The notes beneath the pieces are model-generated. The model saw only the letters and a list, made by a program, of their open reading frames with translations. It was not told where the DNA came from and searched no databases. Made by a program: the position numbers and the translations under genes. This document shows, piece by piece, positions 1 through 6,704 of a stretch of DNA of 6,725 bases. This DNA is from Caulobacter sp. (lineage in GTDB: Bacteria; Pseudomonadota; Alphaproteobacteria; Caulobacterales; Caulobacteraceae). Position 1 is the first letter of the stretch, and each line of letters opens with the position of its first letter. The DNA is taken from assembly GCA_014378155.1 (NCBI GenBank), contig JACMOF010000257.1:1-6725 (forward strand), in the 5' to 3' direction.

Positions 1-822
1 ACCGAAGCCGGTTATGTGGGTGAAGACGTCGAAAATATCGTGCTGAAGCTTCTGCAAGCCGCCGACTACAACGTCGAGCGGGCTCAGCGCGGCATCGTCT
101 ACATCGACGGAATCGACAAGATCAGCCGCAAGTCCGACAATCCGTCGATCACCCGCGACGTTTCGGGCGAAGGCGTGCAGCAGGCCCTTCTGAAGATCAT
201 GGAGGGCACCGTCGCCTCCGTGCCGCCGCAAGGCGGGCGCAAGCATCCGCAGCAGGAATTCCTGCAGGTCGATACGACCAACATCCTGTTCATCTGCGGC
301 GGGGCCTTCGCGGGCCTGGAGCGCATCATCTCGGCGCGCGGCCAAGGCAAGTCGATCGGCTTCGGCGCCAAGGTGGCGGATCCGGAAGAGCGTCGCACGG
401 GCGAGATCCTGCGCAATGTCGAGCCGGACGATCTGCAGCGCTTCGGTCTGATCCCGGAATTTATCGGCCGTCTACCGGTGATAGCCACCCTGGAAGACCT
501 CGATGAGGTCGCCCTGGTGAAGATTTTGACCGAGCCGAAGAACGCCTTCGTCAAGCAGTACCAGCGCCTGTTCGAGATGGAGAACATCGGCCTGACCTTC
601 ACCGACGACGCCCTGCATGGCGTCGCCAAGAAGGCCATCCTGCGCAAGACCGGCGCGCGCGGCCTGCGTTCGATCATGGAAGGCATCTTGCTGGAGACCA
701 TGTTCGAACTGCCCAACTACGAGGGTGTCGAGGAAGTGGTGGTCAATGCCGAGGTCGTCGAAGGCCGGGCCCAGCCGCTGCTGATCTACGCCGAGAAGAA
801 GGGTGGGGCGGCTTCGGCCTAA
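1..822 (+). CDS. clpX: ATP-dependent Clp protease ATP-binding subunit ClpX (5'-truncated by window edge, Walker B Glu replaced by Gly)
   Basis: This is the AAA+ unfoldase that recognises substrates and threads them into the ClpP peptidase in the cytoplasm. The reading frame is open from base 1, and 273 codons are visible. About 150 N-terminal residues, including the zinc-binding domain and Walker A, lie outside the window. In order the fragment shows the GYVG pore-1 loop (residues 4-7), the Walker B region [10 protein letters not shown] (32-41), a pore-2 segment [10 protein letters not shown], the RKH loop in [10 protein letters not shown], the IGF loop for ClpP docking (SIGFGAKV), the arginine finger in PEFIGRLPV (R157), and sensor 2 in KTGARGLRS (R220). 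The oddity is residue 37: family members have Glu (E. coli E185), here Gly from GGA at 109-111. This glutamate activates water for ATP hydrolysis, so the encoded protein is predicted to bind but not hydrolyse ATP. The remaining sequence is undegraded. Identity is certain; whether the Gly is genuine is not. Confidence 0.97.
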   Translation, partial: TEAGYVGEDVENIVLKLLQAADYNVERAQRGIVYIDGIDKISRKSDNPSITRDVSGEGVQQALLKIMEGTVASVPPQGGRKHPQQEFLQVDTTNILFICGGAFAGLERIISARGQGKSIGFGAKVADPEERRTGEILRNVEPDDLQRFGLIPEFIGRLPVIATLEDLDEVALVKILTEPKNAFVKQYQRLFEMENIGLTFTDDALHGVAKKAILRKTGARGLRSIMEGILLETMFELPNYEGVEEVVVNAEVVEGRAQPLLIYAEKKGGAASA

Positions 823-847
823 CCTCACTGACGTTCGCTGCGAAATC

Positions 848-879
848 GGGCGCGCTCGGCTTGCCGGGCGCGCTCTTTT
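848..879 (+). terminator. Intrinsic terminator of clpX
   Basis: Bases 848-859 pair with 864-875 in a 12-bp GC-rich stem with two G-U pairs. The tetraloop is CTTG (860-863), and four T follow directly (876-879). The hairpin begins 25 bases after the clpX stop codon. The arms also read as a direct repeat of CGGGCGCGCTC, because that sequence is nearly self-complementary. It separates clpX from lon transcription. Confidence 0.85.
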
Positions 880-880
880 C

Positions 881-1069
881 GTCACACCAGGCTCTTTCCG
901 ACACGCCGCCATCGATACCGCGACGGGCGCCGCGAACTACCGGCGAAACGACTTAGGCGTCTCGGCAATAAAATTGGCAAGGTTCGTGCACAGCCAAGGT
1001 CGCCAGGGGGCATGGGCGTTGCACCTTGGCCGCCAAACCGCGACCCGTCGCCGCTACGAGGCGAGTGCG
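881..1069. other. Intergenic region upstream of the lon promoter
   Basis: This part of the 398-base gap between clpX and lon has no credible gene: the short open frames on both strands lack recognisable protein character and good ribosome sites. It contains an imperfect inverted repeat: GCCAAGGT (993-1000) with ACCTTGGC (1023-1030). An inner CGCC/GGCG pairing (1001-1004 with 1015-1018) would make a longer, bulged stem. This sits about 40 bp upstream of the candidate lon -35 box. It could be a regulator site or a small folded RNA, but nothing else supports either. Confidence 0.4.
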
Positions 1070-1098
1070 CTTGAACCGTGTTGCAAAAGGTCCACATA
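1070..1098 (+). promoter_or_regulatory. Candidate sigma-32 (heat-shock) promoter of lon
   Basis: CTTGAA at 1070-1075 matches the RpoH -35 consensus exactly. After a 16-base spacer, CCACAT at 1092-1097 matches five of six bases of the CCCCAT -10 core. lon is heat-shock induced in Caulobacter and many other proteobacteria, so the location fits. Transcription would start near 1105, giving a leader of about 115 nt. An overlapping housekeeping-type reading (TTGAAC at 1071 with an AT-rich ACATAAAT at 1094-1101) is also possible. This is inferred from sequence only. Confidence 0.5.
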
Positions 1099-1125
1099 AA
1101 TAACGAACATCCGCTCAGTCCCGGG

Positions 1126-1158
1126 CGGACGGGTCGTACGACTCAGGCGCATCGTCTG
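1126..1158 (+). promoter_or_regulatory. Palindrome and possible leader hairpin before lon
   Basis: In the predicted lon 5' leader, bases 1126-1132 can pair with 1152-1158 (7 bp, two G-U). They enclose the perfect 10-bp palindrome GTCGTACGAC (1133-1142). A CcrM-type methylation motif, GACTC, lies at 1140-1144. The element could act as a DNA operator or as folded RNA. The sequence shows only the symmetry; function is unknown. Confidence 0.25.
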
Positions 1159-1203
1159 GGTGACGGCGGCCCGCGTGGCTGAACGCGAGAAAACGCGACG
1201 GCC

Positions 1204-1217
1204 AGGAGTATAAAGGC
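1204..1217 (+). promoter_or_regulatory. lon ribosome binding region
   Basis: AGGAG at 1204-1208 is the best Shine-Dalgarno match but sits 12 bases from the ATG at 1221, longer than usual. A weaker AAAGG at 1213-1217 is only 3 bases away. The start is set mainly by the conserved Lon N-terminus ([14 protein letters not shown]), not by this site. Confidence 0.5.
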
Positions 1218-1220
1218 ATC

Positions 1221-3620
1221 ATGTCCGAGATTCGTACCCTTCCTGTGTTGCCCCTGCGGGACATCGTCGTGTTCCCGCACATGGTGGTTCCGCTGTTCGT
1301 CGGCCGCGACAAGTCGGTGCGCGCCCTTGAAGAGGTGATGCGCGGCGGCAAGGAAATCCTTCTGGTCACCCAGAAGAACTCGGCCGACGACGACCCCTCG
1401 CCGTCCGACATCTATGACGTCGGCGTTCTGGCCACCGTTCTGCAACTGCTGAAACTGCCCGACGGCACCGTCAAGGTGCTGGTCGAAGGCAAGGGCCGCG
1501 CCGCCGTGGTGCGCTTCACCGACCAGGAGGCCTATTACGAGGCCCAGGTCGGCGAGGTGAACGAGGACCAAGGCGTTGGCCCCGAAGCCGAGGCCCTGTC
1601 GCGCGCGGTCGTGGAGCAGTTCGAGAACTACGTCAAACTGAACAAGAAGGTGCCGCCCGAGGCCCTGGCCTCGATCCCGCAGATCGCCGAGCCGGGCAAG
1701 CTGGCCGACAGCATCGCCGCGCATTTGTCGGTGAAGATCGGCGACAAGCAGAACCTGCTGGAAATCTTCGACATCGTGAAGCGCCTGGAGAAGGTCTTCG
1801 CCCTGATGGAGGGCGAGATCTCCGTGCTGCAGGTCGAGAAGAAGATCCGCTCGCGCGTCAAGCGCCAGATGGAGAAGACCCAGCGCGAATATTACCTGAA
1901 CGAGCAGATGAAGGCGATCCAGCGCGAGTTGGGCGATCCTGACGATCAGCGCGACGAACTGATCGAGCTCGAAAAGCGCATCAAGAAGACCAAGCTGTCC
2001 AAGGAAGCCCGGACCAAGGCCGAGGGCGAGCTGAAGAAGCTGCGCAACATGAGCCCGATGTCGGCCGAAAGCACCGTGGTCCGCAACTATCTGGACTGGA
2101 TGCTGTCGATCCCGTGGGGCAAGGCCAAGACCAAGAAGATCGATCTGAACGAGGCCGAGGCGGTGCTCGAGGAGGATCACTACGGCCTTGAGAAGGTCAA
2201 GGAGCGCATCCTTGAATATCTGGCCGTCCAGGCTCGCACCGGCTCGCTGAAAGGGCCCATCCTGTGCCTCGTCGGTCCTCCGGGCGTCGGCAAGACCTCG
2301 CTGGGCCGTTCGCTGGCCAAGGCGACCGGGCGCGAGTTCGCCCGCATCTCGCTGGGCGGCGTGCGAGACGAGGCGGAGATCCGTGGTCACCGGCGCACCT
2401 ATATCGGTTCGATGCCCGGCAAGATCATCCAGACCATGAAGAAGGCCAAGACCACCAACGCCTTCTTCCTGCTGGACGAGATCGACAAGATGGGCAGCGA
2501 CTATCGCGGCGACCCGTCCTCGGCCCTGCTCGAAGTGCTGGACCCGGCTCAGAATTCGACCTTCGGCGACCACTATCTGGAAGTCGATTACGACCTCAGC
2601 CAGGTGATGTTCGTCACCACGGCCAACAGCCTCAACATGCCCCAGCCGCTGCTGGACCGCATGGAGATCATCCGCATCCCCGGCTACACCGAGGACGAGA
2701 AACTGGAGATCGCCAAGCGCCACGTGCTGCCCAAGTTGATGAAGGACCACGGCCTGAAGACGACCGAATTCGTGGTGCCGGAAAAGGCCATTCGGGACCT
2801 GATCCGCTACTACACGCGAGAAGCTGGCGTGCGGTCGCTCGAGCGCGAACTGAGCGGCCTGGCGCGCAAGACGGTCCGTGACCTGGGTCGCGAAAAGGTC
2901 ACCTCGATCACCATCGACGATGAGCGTCTGGCGAAATATGCTGGCGTCCAGAAGTTCCGCTATGGCGAGACAGACGAGGTCGATCAGGTCGGCATCGTCA
3001 CCGGCCTGGCTTGGACGGAATATGGCGGCGAGATCCTGACCATCGAAGCCGTGAAGATGCCGGGCAAGGGTCGCATGACGGTGACCGGCAACCTCAAGGA
3101 CGTGATGAAGGAGTCGATCTCGGCGGCTCAGTCCTACGTGCGCTCGCGGGCCACCCATTTCGGCGCCAAGCCGCCGATCTTTGAAAAGACCGACGTCCAC
3201 ATCCACGTTCCTGACGGCGCGACCCCCAAGGATGGTCCGTCGGCCGGCGCCGCCATGGCCGTGGCCATGGTCTCGGTGCTGACCGGCATTCCGATCCGCA
3301 AGGACATCGCCATGACTGGCGAGATCACCTTGCGTGGCCGGGTGACGGCCATCGGCGGCCTGAAGGAAAAGCTGCTGGCGGCGTTGCGCTCGGGCGTGAA
3401 GACGGTCCTGATCCCTCAGGAGAACGAGAAGGATCTGGCCGAAGTCCCGCAAAGCGTGAAGGATGGTTTGGAAATCATCCCAGTCTCCGCGATCGACGAA
3501 GTGCTGAAACACGCGCTTACCGGTCCGCTCACCCCAATCGAGTGGCGGGAAGAGGATGAGCCAATTGCTGCAACTGCGAAGGTTGAAGAGGGCGATAGCG
3601 ACGCTGTTCTGACCCACTGA
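1221..3620 (+). CDS. lon: ATP-dependent protease Lon (endopeptidase La)
   Basis: Lon is a homohexameric cytoplasmic AAA+ serine protease. It degrades misfolded proteins and specific regulators; in Caulobacter these include CcrM and DnaA. The 799-residue product is full length for the family. The N-terminal substrate-binding domain occupies about residues 1-200, beginning [21 protein letters not shown] charged coiled-coil linker follows to about 270. The AAA+ module has Walker A GPPGVGKT (352-359, K358) and Walker B LLDEID (D419/E420). It also has sensor 1 in TTAN, the arginine-finger segment LLDRME and sensor 2 [10 protein letters not shown]. The C-terminal protease domain has catalytic Ser674 in DGPSAGAAM and Lys717 in [10 protein letters not shown], 43 residues apart as in E. 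coli Lon. All key residues are intact. The gene is monocistronic, bounded by a candidate heat-shock promoter and a terminator. Codons TTA, CTA and TCA are absent throughout, which leaves a long meaningless open frame on the other strand. Confidence 0.98.
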   Translation: MSEIRTLPVLPLRDIVVFPHMVVPLFVGRDKSVRALEEVMRGGKEILLVTQKNSADDDPSPSDIYDVGVLATVLQLLKLPDGTVKVLVEGKGRAAVVRFTDQEAYYEAQVGEVNEDQGVGPEAEALSRAVVEQFENYVKLNKKVPPEALASIPQIAEPGKLADSIAAHLSVKIGDKQNLLEIFDIVKRLEKVFALMEGEISVLQVEKKIRSRVKRQMEKTQREYYLNEQMKAIQRELGDPDDQRDELIELEKRIKKTKLSKEARTKAEGELKKLRNMSPMSAESTVVRNYLDWMLSIPWGKAKTKKIDLNEAEAVLEEDHYGLEKVKERILEYLAVQARTGSLKGPILCLVGPPGVGKTSLGRSLAKATGREFARISLGGVRDEAEIRGHRRTYIGSMPGKIIQTMKKAKTTNAFFLLDEIDKMGSDYRGDPSSALLEVLDPAQNSTFGDHYLEVDYDLSQVMFVTTANSLNMPQPLLDRMEIIRIPGYTEDEKLEIAKRHVLPKLMKDHGLKTTEFVVPEKAIRDLIRYYTREAGVRSLERELSGLARKTVRDLGREKVTSITIDDERLAKYAGVQKFRYGETDEVDQVGIVTGLAWTEYGGEILTIEAVKMPGKGRMTVTGNLKDVMKESISAAQSYVRSRATHFGAKPPIFEKTDVHIHVPDGATPKDGPSAGAAMAVAMVSVLTGIPIRKDIAMTGEITLRGRVTAIGGLKEKLLAALRSGVKTVLIPQENEKDLAEVPQSVKDGLEIIPVSAIDEVLKHALTGPLTPIEWREEDEPIAATAKVEEGDSDAVLTH

Positions 3621-3644
3621 CAGTAACTTATTGTTGATAACTTA

Positions 3645-3678
3645 GGCGGCGCGGAGTATTTCCGCGCCGCCTTCGTTT
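3645..3678 (+). terminator. Intrinsic terminator of lon
   Basis: A perfect 11-bp stem, GGCGGCGCGGA (3645-3655) with TCCGCGCCGCC (3661-3671), encloses a 5-base loop GTATT. The T-rich run TTCGTTT follows. The hairpin starts 24 bases after the lon stop. Its T-tract overlaps the -35 box of the next promoter, so terminator and promoter are packed back to back. Confidence 0.88.
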
Positions 3679-3704
3679 GACGAGCCGTCTGAACCCCGCA
3701 TACT
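3677..3704 (+). promoter_or_regulatory. Candidate housekeeping promoter of the HU gene
   Basis: TTGACG at 3677-3682 matches five of six -35 bases. A 16-base spacer leads to CATACT at 3699-3704, which matches four of six of TATAAT. The predicted start near 3711 would give a leader of about 58 nt. Position right after the lon terminator and before an abundant-protein gene fits a strong independent promoter. Inference from sequence only. Confidence 0.55.
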
Positions 3705-3716
3705 CCCGCCCGAGCG

Positions 3717-3749
3717 AAGCGGCGTAAGCTGTAGCCAGCGCCGCCGCTT
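3717..3749 (+). promoter_or_regulatory. Inverted repeat in the HU gene leader
   Basis: AAGCGGCG (3717-3724) is perfectly complementary to CGCCGCTT (3742-3749), with 17 bases between them. GCT/AGC (3728-3730 with 3737-3739) can pair inside. Only three T follow (3748-3750), so it is a poor terminator. It ends 8 bases before the Shine-Dalgarno sequence and may stabilise the mRNA or regulate translation. It could equally be chance in GC-rich DNA. Confidence 0.3.
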
Positions 3750-3768
3750 TCATGGCTGGGAGAACAAC

Positions 3769-4047
3769 ATGACCACAAAAGCCGAACTCGTCACGGCGAT
3801 CGCCGAAAAGGCGGGCATCAACAAGAATCAGGCGAAGGACGCTCTGGAAGCCTTTATCGACGCGGTCACCACGTCGCTGAAATCCGGCGAGGATGTTCGC
3901 CTCGTGGGCTTCGGCACCTTCAAGGCTGTTGCCCGCGCCGCTGGCACCGCGCGCAACCCGCGCACCGGCGAGACCGTCAATCGCCCGGCGTCCAAGACCG
4001 CCCGGTTTCAGGTCGGCGAGGGTCTGAAGACCACGCTGAACGGCTAG
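3769..4047 (+). CDS. hup: HU family nucleoid-associated DNA-binding protein
   Basis: This is a 92-residue histone-like protein that binds and bends DNA as a dimer with little sequence preference and helps organise the nucleoid. The size is typical (about 90 residues). The N-terminal helical dimerisation part reads KAELVTAIAEKAGINKNQAKDA in two pieces: KAELVTAIAEKAG (4-16) then INKNQAKDA (17-25). GFGTF follows at the start of the beta-sheet body, and the flexible DNA-embracing arm contains ARNPRTGE, whose proline is the base-intercalating residue in HU/IHF. GGGAG at 3758-3762 sits 6 bases before the ATG and supports the start. Placement directly after lon is the usual order in many proteobacteria. 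It has its own promoter-like element and terminator. HU is favoured over IHF because the arm and the basic, generic core look HU-like and the neighbourhood is lon; IHF subunits are the only realistic alternative. Confidence 0.93.
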   Translation: MTTKAELVTAIAEKAGINKNQAKDALEAFIDAVTTSLKSGEDVRLVGFGTFKAVARAAGTARNPRTGETVNRPASKTARFQVGEGLKTTLNG

Positions 4048-4067
4048 GCCAGTACACAGATTTCGAG

Positions 4068-4098
4068 GGCGGGACGCCGCGAGGCGTCCCGCCTTTTT
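4068..4098 (+). terminator. Intrinsic terminator of the HU gene
   Basis: A perfect 11-bp stem, GGCGGGACGCC (4068-4078) with GGCGTCCCGCC (4083-4093), is capped by GCGA, a GNRA-type tetraloop. Five T follow (4094-4098). It begins 20 bases after the HU stop codon and is the strongest terminator in the window. Confidence 0.93.
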
Positions 4099-4137
4099 CC
4101 ATGCAGGACGGTGTATCTCCCACATCATCGTTCTGAG

Positions 4138-4212
4138 GGGCGGTTAGCTCAGCGGTAGAGCGTCTCGTTTACACCGAGAGGGTCGGGGGTTCGATCCCCT
4201 CACCGCCCACCA
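4138..4212 (+). tRNA. tRNA-Val (anticodon UAC), CCA encoded
   Basis: A full cloverleaf can be drawn. The acceptor stem GGGCGGT (4138-4144) pairs with ACCGCCC (4202-4208). The D stem is GCTC/GAGC, with GG in the loop. The anticodon stem TCTCG/CGAGA encloses the loop TTTACAC, giving anticodon TAC (4170-4172) for the valine codon GUA. The variable loop has 5 bases. The T stem is five pairs with one G-U, with loop TTCGATC. The discriminator is A4209, and CCA is encoded at 4210-4212. It lies 39 bases after the HU terminator. I see no convincing promoter in that gap and no strong terminator after the gene, so its transcription signals are unresolved. Confidence 0.96.
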
Positions 4213-4259
4213 TTACCAGGTCGCGCGCTGGATCTTCCCGCCACCGCTGTGGACATCCC

Positions 4260-4265
4260 TATGAT
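4260..4265 (+). promoter_or_regulatory. Possible -10 box for the phytase-like gene
   Basis: TATGAT at 4260-4265 matches five of six -10 bases and lies 19 bases before the start codon at 4285, but no good -35 box is seen at the right distance. The perfect 10-bp palindrome TGATCGATCA (4276-4285) overlaps the first base of the start codon. No Shine-Dalgarno sequence is visible, so a very short leader is possible. Weak evidence. Confidence 0.25.
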
Positions 4266-4284
4266 CGCCCCGCACTGATCGATC

Positions 4285-5451
4285 ATGTCGCGTCCTGACC
4301 CGCCCATCGCCGTCACGCGTCTCGACTGGGTCGATCTGCGCCTCGATGACGTCGAGACGCCGCGCGGGCGTCTGCGGATCACTCTGGGCCTGGGCTCGGG
4401 TTTGGCGCGCCGAGCGAGCGACCCGCCGGGCGTGTTGTGGGCGATCGGGGATCGTGGACCCAATATCAAGATCAACGCCGCGATCGACGATCATGGATTG
4501 AAGCGTCTGAAGCCGCTGCGCGGCGTCGACGGCGCCAAGCTGATGCCGCGGACGGACATCGGTCCGACGCTGGTCCAGATCCGCCTCGAGGGCGACGGTG
4601 TCACCTTGTTGCGGACACTGCCTTTACGCGACAGCCATGGCGCGGCGTTCAGCGGGCTGCCTCTTCCCGGCGGGGACACGGCGGCGATGGAACCCGCCTT
4701 CGACTTGGCCGGAGCGCCGCTGGGCGCGAATTTGGCTGGGGCCGACACCGAAGGGGTCGTCGCCTTGGAAGATGGGACCTTCCGGGTCGCCGATGAATAC
4801 GGACCCTCGATCCTGGTAGTGGCGGCCGACGGCGAGGTTTTGGCGCGCTGGGTCCCGACCGGCGTGGAGGCGGGGTTGATGGGCGCGGCCTATCCCGTGA
4901 TCGGGGTTCTGCCGGCCTTGGCGGCCCGGCGACGATTGAACCGAGGGTTCGAGGCCATCGCTCTGTCGCCGGATGAGCGCCGCCTTTATGTCCTCTTGCA
5001 GAGCCCGTTGGCGGCCGAGGACGATCCCGAAGCCGACGCCGTGGGATATGTCCGGCTTTGGACGCTCGACGCCACGACGGGAATGGCGCTGGCCGAGCAC
5101 CTTTACCCCCTCGATCCCGCGGACAGTTTCCGACGTGACCGCGATGCGGGGCGCATCGGGAGCAAGGACTTGAAGGTTTCCGAGGCGGTGGCGGTCGGCG
5201 ACGGTCAGCTTCTGATCCTTGAGCGGATCTCGCGCACGTCGAAGATCTATCGCGTGAAACTGTCCGAGAGGCTTCTGCGAAAGACACTGGTGCTGTCAAC
5301 CGACGACTGGCCCGATATCGACGCCGATCTGGAGGGCATGGCGGTGCTCTCCGACCGCGAACTGGTTTTGTGCACGGACAACGACTTCGGCGTCGATGGA
5401 CGGCAAACCGCTTTCTACCGCGTCACCTTCGCCGAATCGTTCGCGGCTTGA
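4285..5451 (+). CDS. Phytase-like / esterase-like domain protein (predicted beta-propeller)
   Basis: The 388-residue protein resembles the 'esterase-like activity of phytase' family (Pfam Phytase-like). These are predicted beta-propeller proteins whose conserved acidic residues probably bind metal. Recognisable family motifs in order are GLGSGL (35-40), IGDRGPN (54-60), DTEGVV (154-159), DEYGPS (170-175), RGFEAIALSPD (220-230), DLEGMAVL (348-355) and DNDFGVDG (365-372). No signal peptide or membrane segment is visible, whereas many relatives are exported, so a cytoplasmic location is inferred. An in-frame stop at 4276 and the lack of a better candidate support the ATG at 4285, although no clear Shine-Dalgarno sequence precedes it. 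Family assignment is from remembered motifs; the substrate is unknown and phytate hydrolysis should not be assumed. Its 3' end overlaps the convergent glycosyltransferase gene by 29 bp. Confidence 0.82.
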   Translation: MSRPDPPIAVTRLDWVDLRLDDVETPRGRLRITLGLGSGLARRASDPPGVLWAIGDRGPNIKINAAIDDHGLKRLKPLRGVDGAKLMPRTDIGPTLVQIRLEGDGVTLLRTLPLRDSHGAAFSGLPLPGGDTAAMEPAFDLAGAPLGANLAGADTEGVVALEDGTFRVADEYGPSILVVAADGEVLARWVPTGVEAGLMGAAYPVIGVLPALAARRRLNRGFEAIALSPDERRLYVLLQSPLAAEDDPEADAVGYVRLWTLDATTGMALAEHLYPLDPADSFRRDRDAGRIGSKDLKVSEAVAVGDGQLLILERISRTSKIYRVKLSERLLRKTLVLSTDDWPDIDADLEGMAVLSDRELVLCTDNDFGVDGRQTAFYRVTFAESFAA

Positions 5452-6700
5452 GCGCCAGAATCTCCAGGCTCGTCGCCGCCGAGCGCGCCGCTTCGTCAGC
5501 CTGAATGCGCTCGCCCAAGGCCTGAGCCCGGACCTTGAAGCGCGGCTCGTTGAGCAGACGGTTCACCGCCGCCGCGATGACCGGCGCCTTGGCGTCGGCG
5601 GCCAGGGTCAGGCCCGCGCCGCGATGAGTGACACGGGCGGCGTTGTCGTGCTGGTCGCGACCCATGGGCAGGCACAGCAGCGGCATGCCGGCCATCAGCG
5701 GTCGCAGAGTGGAGCCATGGCCGGCGTGGGTTATAAACAGGGCAGTCTGGGCCAGCAATCGCCCGTGCGGCGCGCTGCGGACGACCGCCACATTGTCGGC
5801 AGCCTCGAACTCGGCAGGATCGATCGCCGGTCCCGTGGTCACCACCGCGCGTACCGCCAGCGTCCCCAGGGCGGCGATGATCTCGCGCAAGACTGCCTCC
5901 TGGGCCTGGTAGAGGCTTGAAAACGAGACCACCACCAGCGGCCCGCCGGCGGCCGGCGGCGCGCATGGCTCGACCCAGGTTGGGTCGGCCAGATAGGGAC
6001 CGACATGGACGAACGGCGCGGGCAGGGGGCTGGGCGCGAAGTCGAAGGCCTGGCTGGTGGCCAGGAGGATGGACCTTGCGACATTCAATTGGTCGAACAC
6101 ATCGTTCAGCGGCGGCAGGTCGAGCGCGGCGCGGGCGGCGTTGAGGTCGGGCAGTCCCGCCTGGAAGAAGGTGCGGCTCATCTGGCCGACCATCGCGTGC
6201 ATGGCGCGTTCCTCGTCGCTGGTCGCGGGTAGCATGCCAGCCCCGAATGGCGGGGCGCCGGCCATTGTCGGCAGCGACCAGATGTTGGCGGCCAGCAGAG
6301 CCAGCGGCAGTCCGCGCGCCTCGGCCGCCGCCATGGGCCCCGTCAGCAGTTCCTGGGACACGATCACGTCCGGCGCGAAGGCGTCGATCGCCGCCAAGGT
6401 GTCAGTGGCGTAGGCAAGGGCCGGGCCCGTCATGACCCGGTCCAGAAGTCGCTGGATCACCGCCAGCGGATTGTCGGCCTCGTAGTCCCTCAGACGGTCA
6501 TCATCGCGGCTCTTGCCGGTCTGGAACGGCGCGGTCGTCCAGGCGCCGAATGGTACGTCCAAGGCTGCGGCGTCCAGACAGTTGCACGGGTCGCTGAGCA
6601 CCAGAACGTCATGACCGAGCGTCATGAGATCGCGGGCGACCAGCAGCATCGGCTGAACGTGGCCGCCGCCTTCCCAGGTGGTGAACAGAAACCGCGCCAT
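5423..6700 (-). CDS. Family 1 (UGT/MGT-like) glycosyltransferase
   Basis: A 425-residue GT-B fold enzyme of the type that moves a sugar from a nucleotide sugar to a small hydrophobic acceptor (macrolide or UDP-glucuronosyltransferase-like). The N-terminal domain opens MARFLFTTWEGGGHVQP, with the likely catalytic base His14. The C-terminal donor-binding domain has THAGHGST (324-331) and LPMGRDQHDNAARV (His352 and Asn353 near its end), the classic nucleotide-sugar signature. No signal peptide or membrane helix is seen, so it is probably cytosolic. GTG at 6703 directly precedes ATG at 6700. ATG is chosen because GAGGG (minus strand, 6709-6705) is then 4 bases away instead of 1. The frame stays open to the window edge, so an upstream start cannot be fully excluded. 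Sugar donor and acceptor are unknown. The last nine codons and the stop are antisense to the end of the phytase-like gene. Confidence 0.88.
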   Translation of the reverse strand: MARFLFTTWEGGGHVQPMLLVARDLMTLGHDVLVLSDPCNCLDAAALDVPFGAWTTAPFQTGKSRDDDRLRDYEADNPLAVIQRLLDRVMTGPALAYATDTLAAIDAFAPDVIVSQELLTGPMAAAEARGLPLALLAANIWSLPTMAGAPPFGAGMLPATSDEERAMHAMVGQMSRTFFQAGLPDLNAARAALDLPPLNDVFDQLNVARSILLATSQAFDFAPSPLPAPFVHVGPYLADPTWVEPCAPPAAGGPLVVVSFSSLYQAQEAVLREIIAALGTLAVRAVVTTGPAIDPAEFEAADNVAVVRSAPHGRLLAQTALFITHAGHGSTLRPLMAGMPLLCLPMGRDQHDNAARVTHRGAGLTLAADAKAPVIAAAVNRLLNEPRFKVRAQALGERIQADEAARSAATSLEILALKPRTIRRR

Positions 6701-6704
6701 CACG

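Noticed and set aside
847..875. Direct repeat of CGGGCGCGCTC
   Set aside because: The two copies are the arms of the clpX terminator hairpin; the unit is almost self-complementary.
803..1099. Short open frames across the clpX-lon gap, on both strands
   Set aside because: They run through the clpX terminator or the lon promoter, have Arg-rich arbitrary products, and lack ribosome sites.
1143..3617. An 824-codon open frame antisense to almost all of lon
   Set aside because: It is codon-aligned with lon, so its stops would correspond to TTA, CTA and TCA in lon, codons avoided in this GC-rich genome. Its product is low-complexity (rich in His, Leu, Asp, Gly) with no recognisable domain.
3624..3644. 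Direct repeat TAACTTA twice in an AT-rich patch after lon
   Set aside because: Only two 7-base copies, and no link to a promoter or origin; likely chance.
4138..4284. tRNA 3' end as an integration (att) site with the two downstream enzymes as an island
   Set aside because: No integrase, no second copy of the tRNA 3' end, and no visible change in base composition downstream.
5396..5920. A 174-codon plus-strand frame opposite the glycosyltransferase gene
   Set aside because: It is codon-aligned antisense to a gene with clear GT1 motifs, so the same codon-avoidance artefact explains it.
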